Shown here: positions 49,956 through 59,873 of the stretch, piece after piece
Layout: every line of letters starts with the position of its first letter
Position numbering within the stretch: the first letter of the stretch is position 1
Assembly (NCBI GenBank): GCA_963841445.1
Contig: CAWJCP010000002.1
Location: 1,488,001 to 1,552,000, forward strand
Length of the DNA stretch: 64,000 nucleotides
Source: Mayfieldus sp963841445
GTDB lineage: Bacteria; Actinomycetota; Thermoleophilia; Solirubrobacterales; 70-9
Reading direction: 5' to 3'
Translations under genes and position numbers: made by a program
The notes under the pieces: model-generated
Seen by the model: the letters and a program-made list of their open reading frames with translations, nothing else
What the model was told of the DNA's origin: nothing
The model's database searches: none

Positions 49956-51159
49956 GTGCCCGTCCCCGAGCAGTCGCACGCGCGCTATGAGGAGGTTTTC
50001 GCCGAGGTCGAGGCGCCGTTTGCCTTCGTCGATCTCGACGCGATGTGGCGAAATGCCGACGACATGCTGCGCCGCGCCGGCGGCAAGCCGATTCGCGTCG
50101 CCACCAAGTCGCTGCGCTGCCGGGCGCTGCTCGAGCGCATCCTCGCCCGCGACGACTGCTTCCGCGGCCTGCTCACCTTCACCCTCCCCGAGACCCTCTG
50201 GCTCGAGGAAGCGGGGTTCGAGGACATGGTCCTCGCCTACCCGACCGCCGACGTCGACGCGCTCGCCCAGCTGGCGGTGCGCAGCGCCGCCAACCCGAGC
50301 GGGGCGCCGGTGCTGATGGTCGACTGCGGCGAGCACCTCGAGATGATCGAGTCGGTGCTCGGCAGCGGCGCCGGCGCGGTGCGGGTCTGCATGGACGTCG
50401 ACGCGGGATGGTGGGCGATGGGCCGCAAGGTCGGCCCGAAGCGCTCGCCCGTGCACAGCGTCGAGCAGGCGGTCGAGCTGGCGCGGGAGATCCAGCGCCG
50501 CCCGCAGCTGCAGCTGGTCGGGGTCATGGCCTACGAGGGCCAGATCGCCGGGGTCGGCGACCGGCCCCCTGGCCGGAAGCTCCGAGGGGCTGCGATTCGC
50601 TTCATGCAGCGGCGCTCGACCAAGGAGCTGCTCGTGCGCCGGGGGCGGATCGTCGTCGCCGTGCACGAGTTCGGGCCGCTCGAGTTCGTCAACGGGGGCG
50701 GCACCGGCAGCCTCGAGATCACCGCCTCCGACCCCTCGGTGACCGAGATCGCCGCCGGCTCGGGCTTCTATGCCCCGACCCTGTTCGACCACTACACGAG
50801 CTTCACGCTGACGCCGGCCGCCGCCTTCGCGCTGCCGATCGTGCGCAAGCCGGCGCCGAGCGTCGCGACCGCGCTCGGGGGCGGCTATCTGGCCTCCGGC
50901 GGCGGCGACGCGATGCGGCTGCCGACGCCATGGCTGCCGGACGGGCTGCGGCTCGATCCGGAGGAGGGCGCCGGCGAGGTGCAGACGCCGCTGCTCGGCG
51001 AGGCGGCCGGCGGCGCTCGGCGTCGGCGACCGGGTCTACCTACGCCACGCGAAGGCCGGCGAGCTCTGCGAGCGCTTCGACTCGCTCTACCTGGTCGAGG
51101 GGGGCGAGATCGTCGACGAGGTGCCGACCTACCGGGGCGAGGGCAAGACCTTCCTGTAG
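49956..51159 (+). CDS. PLP-dependent alanine racemase-like/D-threonine aldolase-type enzyme, one frameshift
   Basis: About 400 residues in two frames. The first frame holds the type III PLP barrel: VDLDAMWRNAD, Lys51 in VATKSLRC as the pyridoxal lysine, and later HEFGPLEFVNGGGTGSLE and TEIAAGSGFYAPTLFD. Near 51012 the frame shifts by one base at a GCGGC run, and the C-terminal beta domain continues as LGVGDRVYLRHAKAGELCER to a stop at 51159. The family includes amino-acid deaminases/aldolases such as D-threonine aldolase. GTG 49956 is the start. If the frameshift is real the C-terminal domain is lost. Confidence 0.8.
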
Positions 51160-51168
51160 CGCCCCGCT

Positions 51169-52499
51169 CTAGGGGCCCGAGGACGCGGTCGGTGTACTCG
51201 TTGCGGAAGGCGCGGTCGGGGTCGAGTCGGTCGCGCACCGCCTGAAAGTCCGCCCAGCGCGGGTAGCGCGCGGCGAGCGTCTCGTGGGTCTGGAAGTGGC
51301 GCTTTCCCCAGTGCGGCCGGCCCTCGTAGCCGAGCATGATCTCCTCGACCGCCGCGAAGTAGGGGCGCCACTCCATGCCCTGGTACTGGTGCACGGCGAT
51401 ATAGGCGCTGCGCCGCTCATGCGAAGGGCTGAGCAGCGCGTCGTCGGCGGCGACCACCCGGCACTCGATCGGCATCGCGACCTCGAAGCGGCGCCTCCCG
51501 ATCAGCTCCAGGACCCTGCGCAGCGCCTCCGGGCCGCGGTCGCGCGGCAGGCAGTACTCCATCTCGGTGAAGCGGATGCGGCGCTCGTTGGCGAAGATCC
51601 GGTAGCTGCGATCGAGGCGCTCGCCCTGCGACATCATCTTCGCCGCCCCCTTCGAGAGCCGCGGGATCAGCGAGGGGCGGCGGCGGGTCAGCCGCAGGGC
51701 CAGGTCGCCGAGGGTGTTCTCGACCACCACGTCGCTGGCCCAGGCACGCAATGCGCCGCGCGGGCGCGGCGGATCCGCGGAGCGGTTGCGCTCGATCGTC
51801 AGCGCGGTCTCGGTGTGCGGGAAGACGAAGAACTCGAAGTGGTCGTTGGCTTCGGCGAGCTCGTCGAAGCGGGCGATCACCTCGGCCAGCGGCCGCGGCG
51901 TGTCGACCCGGTGCAGGGTGAAGGCCGGGACGGTGCGCAGCGTCACCGAGTAGATCGCGCCCAGCGCCCCGATCCCGACCCGGGCGGCGAGCAGCTCGTC
52001 CCCCGCGCCGGCGCCGTTCAGCTCCCGCAGCTCGCCGTCGGCGGTGACCAGCTCGATCGCCTCGACCTGGGCGGAGATGTTGCGCAGCTCCGCGCCGGTG
52101 CCATGCGTGCCGGTCGAGATCGCTCCGGCGAGCGTCTGGCGGTCGATGTCGCCGAGGTTCTCCAGCGCCCGCCCGAGCTCGTGCAGGCGCTCGTTGAGAT
52201 CGGCGAGCCGGATCCCCGCCTCGACCTTGACCAGGCCGGTCTCGGCGCTCGACGTCGAGGACCCTGTCGAGGGCCTCGATGCGAACCATCACGTCGTCGG
52301 TCAGCGCCGCCTCGGTGAACGAATGCCCGGATCCGGCGACGCGCAGCGAGCGGCCGGCCCCGGCGTTGCTGCGAACGACGTCGATCAGCTCGTCGCGGTT
52401 GCGCGGCCGCTCGACCGTCGCCGGGCTGCAAGCCTGGTCCCCGACCCAGTTGCGCCAGCTGTGCGCGCCAGCCAGCGGGCGCCTCGCCGTCGTCGCCAT
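51169..52499 (-). pseudogene. FAD-linked sugar-lactone oxidase (D-arabinono-1,4-lactone/L-gulonolactone oxidase type), frameshifted
   Basis: From ATG 52499 the first frame gives the FAD-binding start, HSWRNWVGDQ and LRVAGSGHSFTEAA. The frame shifts near 52240, after which TGLVKVEAGIRLADLNERL, STGTHGTGAELRNIS and the ALO-type substrate domain run on, ending EYTDRVLGP. A last one-base change in a C-run at about 51172 would create the expected stop at 51169; as written the frame runs on another 280 bp. Such oxidases act on aldonolactones or related sugars with O2. One or two sequence errors would restore a normal gene of about 440 residues. Confidence 0.75.
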
Positions 52500-52554
52500 G
52501 CCGCAAAGCCTAAAGAGGAGCTACCTGCGCAGAGGCTGAGAGACCCGGCTTGAC

Positions 52555-54233
52555 CTAGGGACCGCTGTTGAGCGACCAGACGACGTTGAGCCTGTAGATC
52601 TCGTTGGCGGGCAGCGCCCGCAGCGTGCTCGCGGTCGAGAGCGCGATCGAAGAGGACGAGAAGCCGCCGGTGCTCCAGAGCCCGGTCCCGTTGCCGCTCG
52701 TCGCGGAGGCGATCTTGGTCGGCGTGGCGGAGTCGATCGCGCAGCTTCCGCCCGCGCACTGGAACGTCGGCGCGGAGCCCGTGCCGCCGCTGAAGCTGGC
52801 GCCGGTCGAGTTCAGGGTCAGCGAGTTGGCGGGCAGCGAGAAGCCGCCGGAGACGTAGCTGTTCGCGGGTGCGAGCCGCAGGCGCTGCCGCCGTTGTTGC
52901 AGTACTGCTTGAAGATGGCGCTGTTTGATCCGCTGCCGTCCCCGGCGACGGTGACGTTCCAGCCCGCGGGGCTCGTCGTCGTGTCGTTGACCCCGAAGTT
53001 GTTCATCTGCGCGTTCTTGGTCTGCGCCTGGCCGTTCAGGGTGATCGTGCCCAGTGAGGGAAGGGTCGGGGCAGGGTTGAAGATCAGCGCCCCGACGGTC
53101 AGCTGCGCGGTTCCCGAGCGGGTCTGGCCGGCGGCGGCGCCGGTCCCTGTGGCCGTGACGGTGACGTTGTAGGTGCCCGGCGCGGTGCCCGCCGGGACCG
53201 GGACGCTGACGGTCATGTTGTTGTTGCTGTTGGCCGGCGGGGTGACGGTGGTGATCGATGGGGTCGCGGTCGTTCCCGGCACGGTCGTGGCGGCGCTGAC
53301 GTTGAACGCGACCCCGCTCGCGGCGCCCGACCACTTGAGGTTGAAGGGCACGCTCGCCGTGCCGCCGGCGTTCACCGAGGTGTTGGTCGGGATCACGCCC
53401 AGGTCGCGGGTCGCCTGGCTGAGGTCGCTGGAGATCGCCGAGGCGCCGCCCTGCGGCGTGTCGACGCAGATCCCCGCTTCGTCGAGGCTGCCGTTGTTGT
53501 CGCTGTCGATGCCGTCGCTGTAAATCGGCGAACGCGTTGCTGCCGCAGGTCACGGCGCGCGAGGAGTCGTTGCCGGGCTGGCTGTCGTTGACGAGCCGCC
53601 AGCCGACCACGACGCGATAGCCGAACGGGGTCGTAAACGGCTGGTTGGAGCTCTGGTTGAGGGTGAACTGCGGCGAGGCGGTGATGTATTGGCAACCCGC
53701 TGCTGGTGAAGCTCTGAGTGGTCGAGAGGTAGCCGACCCACTGCTTGCCGGAGCCCGCGGGGGTGGTGCTCTCGAGCGCAGCCGAGTAGCTGGGGCTCTG
53801 GTTGAAGACGATGCCGCTGCCGCAGGGGGTCGCCGGGGGGCTGGAGGTGTTGGTGCTCGTAAAGCTGGCGGGCGCTGTAACGCTGCTCGGGACCCGATAA
53901 GCGACCTTGATCTGCGCATTTGCCCCGTTGGCAGAGTCGAAGCCGCTGTTGCCCAGCTTGGCGGCGGTGTTGCCCTGGCAGGCCGAATCGGCGGGGCTGT
54001 AGCCGGAGTGGTTGGAGTTCTTGTCGGTCGCGCAGATCACCGTGGTCAGCTGCACCTTGCCGATGTAGTTGAGCTGGCTCGAGGTGACGCTCTTGAGGAT
54101 CGCGCAGCCGCTCAGCCCGGCGACGATCGCGATCGCGCCGGCCAGCAGCAAGGAGGGGGCGCCAGGGGAGGCGGGGGCGATCAGGCGTCGTGCGCCTGGC
54201 CACGGCTGCCGACAGCAGGGGCTTCCGTGCCAC
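52555..54233 (-). pseudogene. WxL-like secreted surface protein with four frame changes
   Basis: Pieces in three frames form one secreted protein of about 555 residues. GTG 54233, after a GAGGTGA site, begins a leader ending LSGC (lipobox-like). Frame changes lie near 54160, 53694, 53528 and 52880. The middle has a calcium-type loop (DGIDSDNNGSLDE) and an Ig-like module with VPAGTAPGTYNVTVTATG. The C-terminus ends YRLNVVWSLNSGP, a W-x-L motif as in WxL surface domains. The preceding gene encodes a DUF916/WxLIP-like protein, the usual partner. Composition is rich in Thr, Ser, Asn and Gly. Confidence 0.6.
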
Positions 54234-54263
54234 TTTGCTTCACCTCGCCTTGCGCACTGCTTT

Positions 54264-55716
54264 TCACGCCGCTCTCGCGCGGTGCCTTGCCGCTGTGGCT
54301 ACCGTTTCGCCATTCTGGCCGTTCCCGCCGTTTCCGTCGCCGTTCCCACCGCCCACGACCGAGGCGTCCGCCGCAACCGCCTCCGCGGCCTCGAGAAGCT
54401 CCGCGGCGCTGCTCTCGGCGGCGCTGGTGATCGGGATTACGGCGCCGCCGTCGAATCCGCCGCGGGCCAGGTTGCGCCGGATGTCCGCGGCGAGCATCTC
54501 CCCCGACTCCGGGGTGGTGGACGGCGAGACGACGATCAGGCCCGAGTCGAGGTGGAAGAGGCGGTCGCGGGGGCGCAGGCTCTCGCGCACGCCTGCCGCA
54601 AGCTTGGCGGGGCGGTGGCCGTTGTCGACCGGCACGAGGGTGACACTGAGTGGCTCACCACTCTCCTGTGCGCGGGAGATCTCACCGGGGAGGGCTCTGC
54701 GCAGCGCCGCCTCGCCGCAACCGAGGCGACGGCGACGGAGCCGCAGCACGGCGAGAGCGCCAGCGATGAGGAGCAGCGCCAGGATGATGATCGGGATCAG
54801 CTTGTTGCTGCCACCGCCGGCGTTGACCTGCGGGCCGCCGTAGGCCGCCTGCCGCCGGGCGTCGATCTCGCCGAAGTGGACGACGCGGTCGATCCGCGCG
54901 ACGCCGCCTGGGTAACGAAGCAGGGCCTGCACCCGGTAGGCCGTGCCGGCGCTCGGTCGTAGGCTCGGGACGAGCAGCGGATAGGCAATCGAGGTGCCGG
55001 TCACGAAGGTGCCCGGGCCCAGCTTGCGGCGCGCGACCTGATCGCCGTCCTGGCTGATCGTCGCGACGCCGTGGACGTTCTTGAGGATCTCGTTGCCCGT
55101 GTTTCGGCCCCGGATCTGGAAGGTGACTCCCGAGGGCTCGCGACTGAGACCGACGCCGGTCAGCTTGATCGCCGGATGCAGCGGACCCGGGATCCGGGTC
55201 AGCACCCCGACGGCGTAGCGCTCGACCTGCGAGATCGCCACGTTGCCCTTCAGCTGCACGTTCTGCCCCGGACCCGCCGGCTGCACCCCGACGCCGGCCA
55301 GGTACTCGCCGGGCCCGGCGCCGCCCGGCACACGCACCGAGACCGGCACCTGAGTGCCCGCGTGCGGACCAAGGGTCACGCGGCGGCTGCCGAGCACGAC
55401 CCATCCCGAGGACCCGCTCTGCTTGCTGCCCCGGAGACCGTAGGCGGATCCGAGAGTGCTGGCGGTGAGGCCCTGGACCGGATCGAGCAGGACGGTGATC
55501 TGATCGCCGGTCTGATTCTTCAGCATCAGGTTGCCGGCCGCCGCCGTTTGCCCGGCCGCCGCCGTGACCTCGAAGTAGTTGCCGGTCGAGCCGGTGGGCT
55601 GCTCGACCGTGACCGTCATCGGCGGGAGAGGGGGCGGCGAGCGCGCTCGGCGCGCACGCGAGCATGCCGGCCACGATGACCGGCACGATGCTCGCGATGT
55701 GCGCAAAGCGGCGCAT
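54264..55716 (-). CDS. WxLIP/DUF916-like membrane protein with cytosolic domain, one frameshift
   Basis: ATG 55716 begins a signal peptide (MRRFAHIASIVPVIVAGML). Near 55625 the frame changes by one base in a CCCCC run, and the mature protein continues VEQPTGSTGNYFEVTAAAG. The extracellular part has the DUF916 layout: WVVLGSRRVTLGPHAGTQVP and then VPGGAGPGEYLAGVGVQP. One transmembrane helix (IPIIILALLLIAGALAVLRL) precedes a cytosolic domain of about 120 residues. That domain resembles a degenerate GGDEF fold with DSGLIVVSP in place of the active site; this is tentative. It is 30 bp upstream of the WxL-like gene in one operon. Confidence 0.65.
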
Positions 55717-55837
55717 GCAGGCAGGGGAGCGCAGGCTCCGATTCCCCTCTGTATCGGCGGATTGGGGCCCGCTGTTTAGCCTCGACCAGGCGTGGAACGG
55801 GCGACGCCTGCGCGGATACTCTTGCCGGGCCCTGCAC

Positions 55838-55926
55838 GGAGGGGTGGCAGAGTGGTCGAATGCGGCTGCCTTGAAAGCAGTTGACCGGGTTCTCCCGGTC
55901 CGGGGGTTCGAATCCCTCCCCCTCCG
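55838..55926 (+). tRNA. tRNA-Ser(UGA), copy 1
   Basis: A complete 89-nt class II tRNA on the plus strand: acceptor GGAGGGG with CCCCTCC, anticodon loop CTTGAAA (UGA), long variable arm, no encoded CCA. A second, nearly identical copy lies 1.75 kb downstream at 57671-57760; a decayed gene fills the space between. Confidence 0.95.
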
Positions 55927-56027
55927 CTTCAGATCCGCGCCTCAGGCCCCAGGCGTGGTCGAAGGCGCCGAGCGCTCTAGATTTGTCGCAGCGCGCCGGC
56001 CGATGCACGGCCTGAGAGGGATTCACG

Positions 56028-57560
56028 GTGCGCATCTGGCTCATAGCTCTGCTCTCGATCTGCGCGATCGCCGCCGCCGTGCTTCGTCGCGTCCGAAACC
56101 CAGCGCACGCGCCGCGCAGGAGAACTTCGAGGAGGCCGAGGTGGCCAACGACCTGCACGCGGACATCCTCGAGCAGAGCCAGCGGGTGAGCGACTTCCTG
56201 GACGGAAAGCGGGCGGACTTCATCGCCAACTTCCAGATCGAGCTGCGAAGCCTGCACGCCGACTTCCGCACCGCCCGCGAGCTCTCCAGCGACGATACGG
56301 TCGAGCTCTCGCAGCTCGACCGCCAGAAGAACGCATCGGAACGCTGGCACCGACTCGCTCGCCGCGACGTCGAGCGCATCGCGCCAGGGGCTGCCGCGAT
56401 CGCGCAGGCTCGCTCGATCGCCGCGACCAGCTTCTGGACAGCTTCGTGACCGCCAACACCGAGTACCGGCAACGCCTCGCGGTCAACCGCCAGGACGAGC
56501 TGCACGCAGGCGGCGCTGGTCCCGGTCAGGCTCGTGATCGGGCTCGGCCTGCTGTTCGGCGCGATCGCGTTCCTGATCTTCCGCCGCGAGCGCAGACTCT
56601 CCGCTGGCCCGCGAGCGCGAGCAGGCTCAGGAGGCCGCACCGAAGCCGCCTTGGTCGATGCGAAGGCCCGCTTCGGCGAGGCGCTGCAGGTCGCCCAGGA
56701 CCAGCCCGAGGCGCACATGCTGCTCAAGCGCCATCTCGAGGAGCGGATCCCGGACAGCTGCTGTGGTGGTCCTGAACCGAAACAACAGCGCCAACCGGCT
56801 CGAGCCATCCGAGAAGCTCGGCGACGAGGACCCGCTCTCCGGCCCCGCTCGGCGCACGCCGAGACGCCACCTGCCTGGCGGTGCGGCGGAGCCGCCACGA
56901 CGAGCGGGCAGCGGCGATCCGGAGATCACTGCCATGCGACTCTGGGGGCGCTCGAGGCCTGCTCGACCTGCCAGCCGCTGCTGGTCGGCAGAGAGGTGAT
57001 CGGCTCGGTGCTGGTCGAGCACCCCGGCCACGGCAGCGGCGCCAGTGCGACGAGGTCGGGTCACAAGCCGGCGCCGGTGCTCTCGAACCTCCGCAACTCG
57101 CGATCGCCGAGGTGCGGGCGTCAACGGGCCTTTGACCGGGCTGCCCGAACTGCGTGTTGTAGTGGACACTTGAAGCGCAGATCGCGCAGCGCTGTTGGAA
57201 CCGCTGTTATCGCCTGAACCGTGATCGTTCCACCCGACCGCTTCAAGCAGGTCAACGAACACGGTCAGGCATGGGCGATCGTGTTGGCCAGTCTGGGCGT
57301 TCAGCGTCTGCGCCTGGCCGGTGATCTCGGGCGTGAGGGCGGCGAGGAGTTCGGAACGTTGTGCTCTCGACGACCGACCGCGACCGGCCGCCGTGACTGA
57401 GAGACTGCGTTGTGTCGATCGCTGACCAGATCGCTGATGCGGGCAGGACATCACGGCCAGCGGCGAGGCCGCGGTGCTCCGCACGACGCCCCGAGCGATG
57501 AGATGCTGCTCTGTGCCGACTGGGCGCTCTATCGGCGAGCACATGGACGAGTCGCCTGAA
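56028..57560 (+). pseudogene. Decayed membrane GAF-GGDEF protein (former diguanylate cyclase)
   Basis: Many frames must be joined to see this gene. GTG 56028 opens a helix (RIWLIALLSICAIAAAVL). A helical stretch follows (ENFEEAEVANDLHADILEQS, then FIANFQIELRSLHADF), a second helix near 56530 (LVIGLGLLFGAIAFLIF), GAF-like fragments (HLEERIPDS, then VVVLNRNNSANRLE, then CSTCQPLLVG) and GGDEF remnants: TGLPELRVVVDT, DRFKQVNE, GREGGEEFGTL and ADWALYRRAHGR. Internal stops and shifts are too many for an active enzyme. It lies exactly between two tRNA-Ser(UGA) genes. Confidence 0.7.
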
Positions 57561-57670
57561 CCTTGGTTCTGGGTATGCAGATCGTGCCTGGACGGATGTT
57601 GGGATCGCGCTACAAGCAATTTCCTTTGCGGTCGCCGGCCCGGCTAGGCTTCTCGGCTCTAGCCCCGCCC

Positions 57671-57760
57671 GGAGGGGTAGGCAGAGTGGTCGAATGCGGC
57701 TGCCTTGAAAGCAGTTGACCGGGTCCTCTCGGTCCGGGGGTTCGAATCCCTCCCCCTCCG
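57671..57760 (+). tRNA. tRNA-Ser(UGA), copy 2
   Basis: A 90-nt class II tRNA like copy 1, with one extra base after the acceptor (TAGGCAG in place of TGGCAG) and small changes in the variable arm (CCTCTCGG in place of TTCTCCCGG). Acceptor, anticodon loop and T arm are conserved. Both copies look functional, though the extra base after the acceptor is unusual. Confidence 0.9.
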
Positions 57761-57761
57761 C

Positions 57762-58037
57762 TTGAATCGACGCCTCCTGATCGCCGGCCTGCTTCTCCTG
57801 CTCGGCGGCGCCGTGACCCTCACGCTGCATGCCGCGGGCGTCCCCGAATCGCTGCTCGACTTCCTCTACGACAAGTTGCTCTCCGGACTCGACGTGCCGC
57901 CCGACCCCTCGCAGACGGCACGGGACATCGTCAACTACGTCTCGCTGATCGGCGGCATCGGGGAGCTCGCCGCGGGCGCCGTCCTGCTGGCGCTCAGCCG
58001 GACAGCTCGACCCGCTGGATCACCTGCGGGTCAGTAG
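57762..58037 (+). CDS. Small two-helix membrane protein starting at the tRNA 3' end
   Basis: The 91-residue frame from TTG 57762 has a first helix (LLIAGLLLLLGGAVTLTL), a short extracytoplasmic loop (ESLLDFLYDKLLSGLDVPPD) and a second helix (VSLIGGIGELAAGAVLLAL). It begins one base after the tRNA discriminator, so there is no room for a separate ribosome-binding site; its message would start as a leaderless or processed transcript. The 3' end overlaps the cyclophilin gene convergently by 44 bp. Function unknown. Confidence 0.55.
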   Translation: MNRRLLIAGLLLLLGGAVTLTLHAAGVPESLLDFLYDKLLSGLDVPPDPSQTARDIVNYVSLIGGIGELAAGAVLLALSRTARPAGSPAGQ

Positions 58038-58452
58038 GGCGATCGGATCCGTCCGTCTCGGCTCCCTCGATCGCATCGACCGCATTCATCCCGTCGCTGA
58101 CCCGGCCGAAGACGGTGTGCTTGCCGTCCAGCCAGGGCGCCGCGTCGGTGGTGACGATGAAGAACTGCGAGCCGTTGGTGTTCGGCCCGGCGTTCGCCAT
58201 CGCCAGGGCGCCGCGGACGATCTTGTGCTGGTTGAACTCGTCCTCGAACGTGTAGCCCGGCCCGCCGGTCCCGGTCCCCTCCGGGCAGCCCCCCTGGATC
58301 ATGAAGTCGGGAATCACGCGGTGAAAGATCAAGCCGTCGTAGAAGCCGTCCGCGGCGAGCTTGCGGAAGTTCTCGACCGTCTTCGGAGCGTCCTCGTCGA
58401 AGAGCTCCACCGCGATCGGCCCGGCGCTGGTCTGCAGGGTGGCCTCGGACAT
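57994..58452 (-). CDS. Peptidyl-prolyl cis-trans isomerase (cyclophilin type)
   Basis: The 152-residue cytosolic cyclophilin speeds prolyl isomerisation during protein folding. Family motifs: FRKLAADGFYDGLIFHRVIP, the catalytic arginine in FHRV, DFMIQGGCPEGTG, GALAMANAGPNTNGSQFFI and WLDGKHTVFGRV. There is no signal peptide. ATG 58452 is used, with an in-frame TTG three codons upstream as an alternative. Confidence 0.94.
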   Translation of the reverse strand: MSEATLQTSAGPIAVELFDEDAPKTVENFRKLAADGFYDGLIFHRVIPDFMIQGGCPEGTGTGGPGYTFEDEFNQHKIVRGALAMANAGPNTNGSQFFIVTTDAAPWLDGKHTVFGRVSDGMNAVDAIEGAETDGSDRPTDPQVIQRVELSG

Positions 58453-58563
58453 CGCGGTCAACCCTATCGGGATGCCCGGGAGGGCTCACCCTTTGCGATC
58501 GGGCACCCCTGCGACGCTTCGTGCAGCCCCGCCCCATCGCCCGCATAACGTGCTCGGTCCGCA

Positions 58564-58582
58564 ACGGTCGGCGCCCGACCGT
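58564..58582 (+). promoter_or_regulatory. Hairpin just upstream of the glycoside-hydrolase-like gene
   Basis: ACGGTCGG and CCGACCGT form an 8 bp perfect stem with a CGC loop, 12 bp before the GTG start of the secreted protein. It lies between two divergent genes, so it may be a 5' leader structure of the plus-strand gene or an operator. No function is assigned. Confidence 0.4.
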
Positions 58583-58594
58583 GTTGCGGAAACT

Positions 58595-59740
58595 GTGCGA
58601 GCACCCGGCGGCACAAGCACCCCGCGTCGATCGCGGCGGCGCCTCATCCTCGCGATGGCGCTTGCTTTCGCCTGCCTCGGCGCCGCCGCGACGGCCTCGG
58701 GCGAGCTGCTGCCGGCCCCCAGGGGCAAGGTCTTCTTCGGGGTGACAGACACCGGACAGATCGAGGGCTTCACCGCCTTCGCGCAGAGCGTCGGCAAGCA
58801 TCCCGCGGTGATCGAGACCTTCCATCCCTGGGGCAACAGCCTCCATTACTCGATCCCGCGCTGGGGGCTGGCGCAGGCGAGGCCGATGCTGCACATCTCG
58901 ACCGTCGACGATCAGAGCGGGGCCGAGCTGATCAATCCGAGAGGGATCGCCCTCGCGGGAGGGGACGACTACCTGCTGCGGCTCAACTCGAGCTTTGCCA
59001 CCCGCCAGATCCGTGCCTACATCCGGCCGCTCGGCGAGATGAACCGCTGCCTCAACGGCTGGGCCGCCTATGACTGCAGGGGCAAATCGCGGGGTCGCTC
59101 CTACAGCCCCTACTGGTACCGGGAGGCGTTTCGCCGCGTCGCGATCATCGTCCGGGGCGGCGGCACGCTGGCGCAGATCAACGCCAAGCTCGCGGCCGCC
59201 AAGCTGCCGCCGCTCGACCGCCAGGCCGGCAACGGCATCGAGCCGAACGCGCTGGGGTACGCGCCCGTTTCGATGGTCTGGAGCCCGCTTCCAGCGGGCT
59301 CCCCGGCGATTCGCAAGAACCGCCCGATTCGCTTCTATCCGGGCGCCAAGTACGTCGACTGGGTCGGCACCGACATCTACTCGAAGTACCCGGTCTGGAA
59401 GAGCCTGAAGCGCTTCTACAGGACGAAGAAGTTCCGCCGCAAGCCCTTCGCGCTGACCGAGTGGGGCGTCTCCGCCGGCGACGACCCGAAGTTCGTCAAG
59501 CGCCTGTTCGCCTGGGTTCGCCACCACAGGCGCACCAGGATGCTCGTCTACTACCAGGACTTCGGAACCCGCAACACCTACCGGATCCAGAACTATCCGA
59601 AGAGCCGGCACGTGATCGCACGCAACCTGCGCCAGCACCGCTACCCGGCGCTGGCGCCGGACCCGCCACCCCCGCCATCGCCGACGACGCCGACCGACCC
59701 GAACGACCCCGTGCCGCCGACCGGCGGCGTCGGCGGCTGA
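58595..59740 (+). CDS. Secreted glycoside-hydrolase-like protein (GH26-like barrel)
   Basis: The 381-residue precursor has a basic start and a signal peptide (RRRLILAMALAFACLGAAA). A TIM-barrel-like body follows with FFGVTDTGQIEGFTAFAQ, a middle IRPLGEMNRCLNGW with the candidate acid/base glutamate, WVGTDIYSKYPVW, and FALTEWGVSAGDD with the candidate nucleophile, as in GH26-like mannanases. The C-terminus is a proline-rich tail (PPPPPSPTTPTDPND). GTG 58595 places the basic run correctly before the hydrophobic core; the frame is open further upstream. The substrate is not known. Confidence 0.75.
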   Translation: MRAPGGTSTPRRSRRRLILAMALAFACLGAAATASGELLPAPRGKVFFGVTDTGQIEGFTAFAQSVGKHPAVIETFHPWGNSLHYSIPRWGLAQARPMLHISTVDDQSGAELINPRGIALAGGDDYLLRLNSSFATRQIRAYIRPLGEMNRCLNGWAAYDCRGKSRGRSYSPYWYREAFRRVAIIVRGGGTLAQINAKLAAAKLPPLDRQAGNGIEPNALGYAPVSMVWSPLPAGSPAIRKNRPIRFYPGAKYVDWVGTDIYSKYPVWKSLKRFYRTKKFRRKPFALTEWGVSAGDDPKFVKRLFAWVRHHRRTRMLVYYQDFGTRNTYRIQNYPKSRHVIARNLRQHRYPALAPDPPPPPSPTTPTDPNDPVPPTGGVGG

Positions 59741-59842
59741 GAACCCCACCCACCAAAGCGCTGACGGGCAGGTTGAGCGCCGCATAGCGCTCAGCTTGCT
59801 CCGCGATTCATCCCACCCGCAGCACTTTGAGACAATGCTGTG

Positions 59843-59866
59843 GACGTCCGAGGCTTCTCGGACGTC
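59843..59866 (+). promoter_or_regulatory. Perfect hairpin in front of the Mrp/ApbC gene
   Basis: GACGTCCGAG and CTCGGACGTC form a perfect 10 bp stem with a GCTT tetraloop, ending 7 bp before ATG 59874. No separate ribosome-binding sequence fits between, so the hairpin may influence translation start. If the alternative upstream ATG at 59835 is the real start, the hairpin lies inside the coding sequence. Confidence 0.5.
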
Positions 59867-59873
59867 TCTTCGA

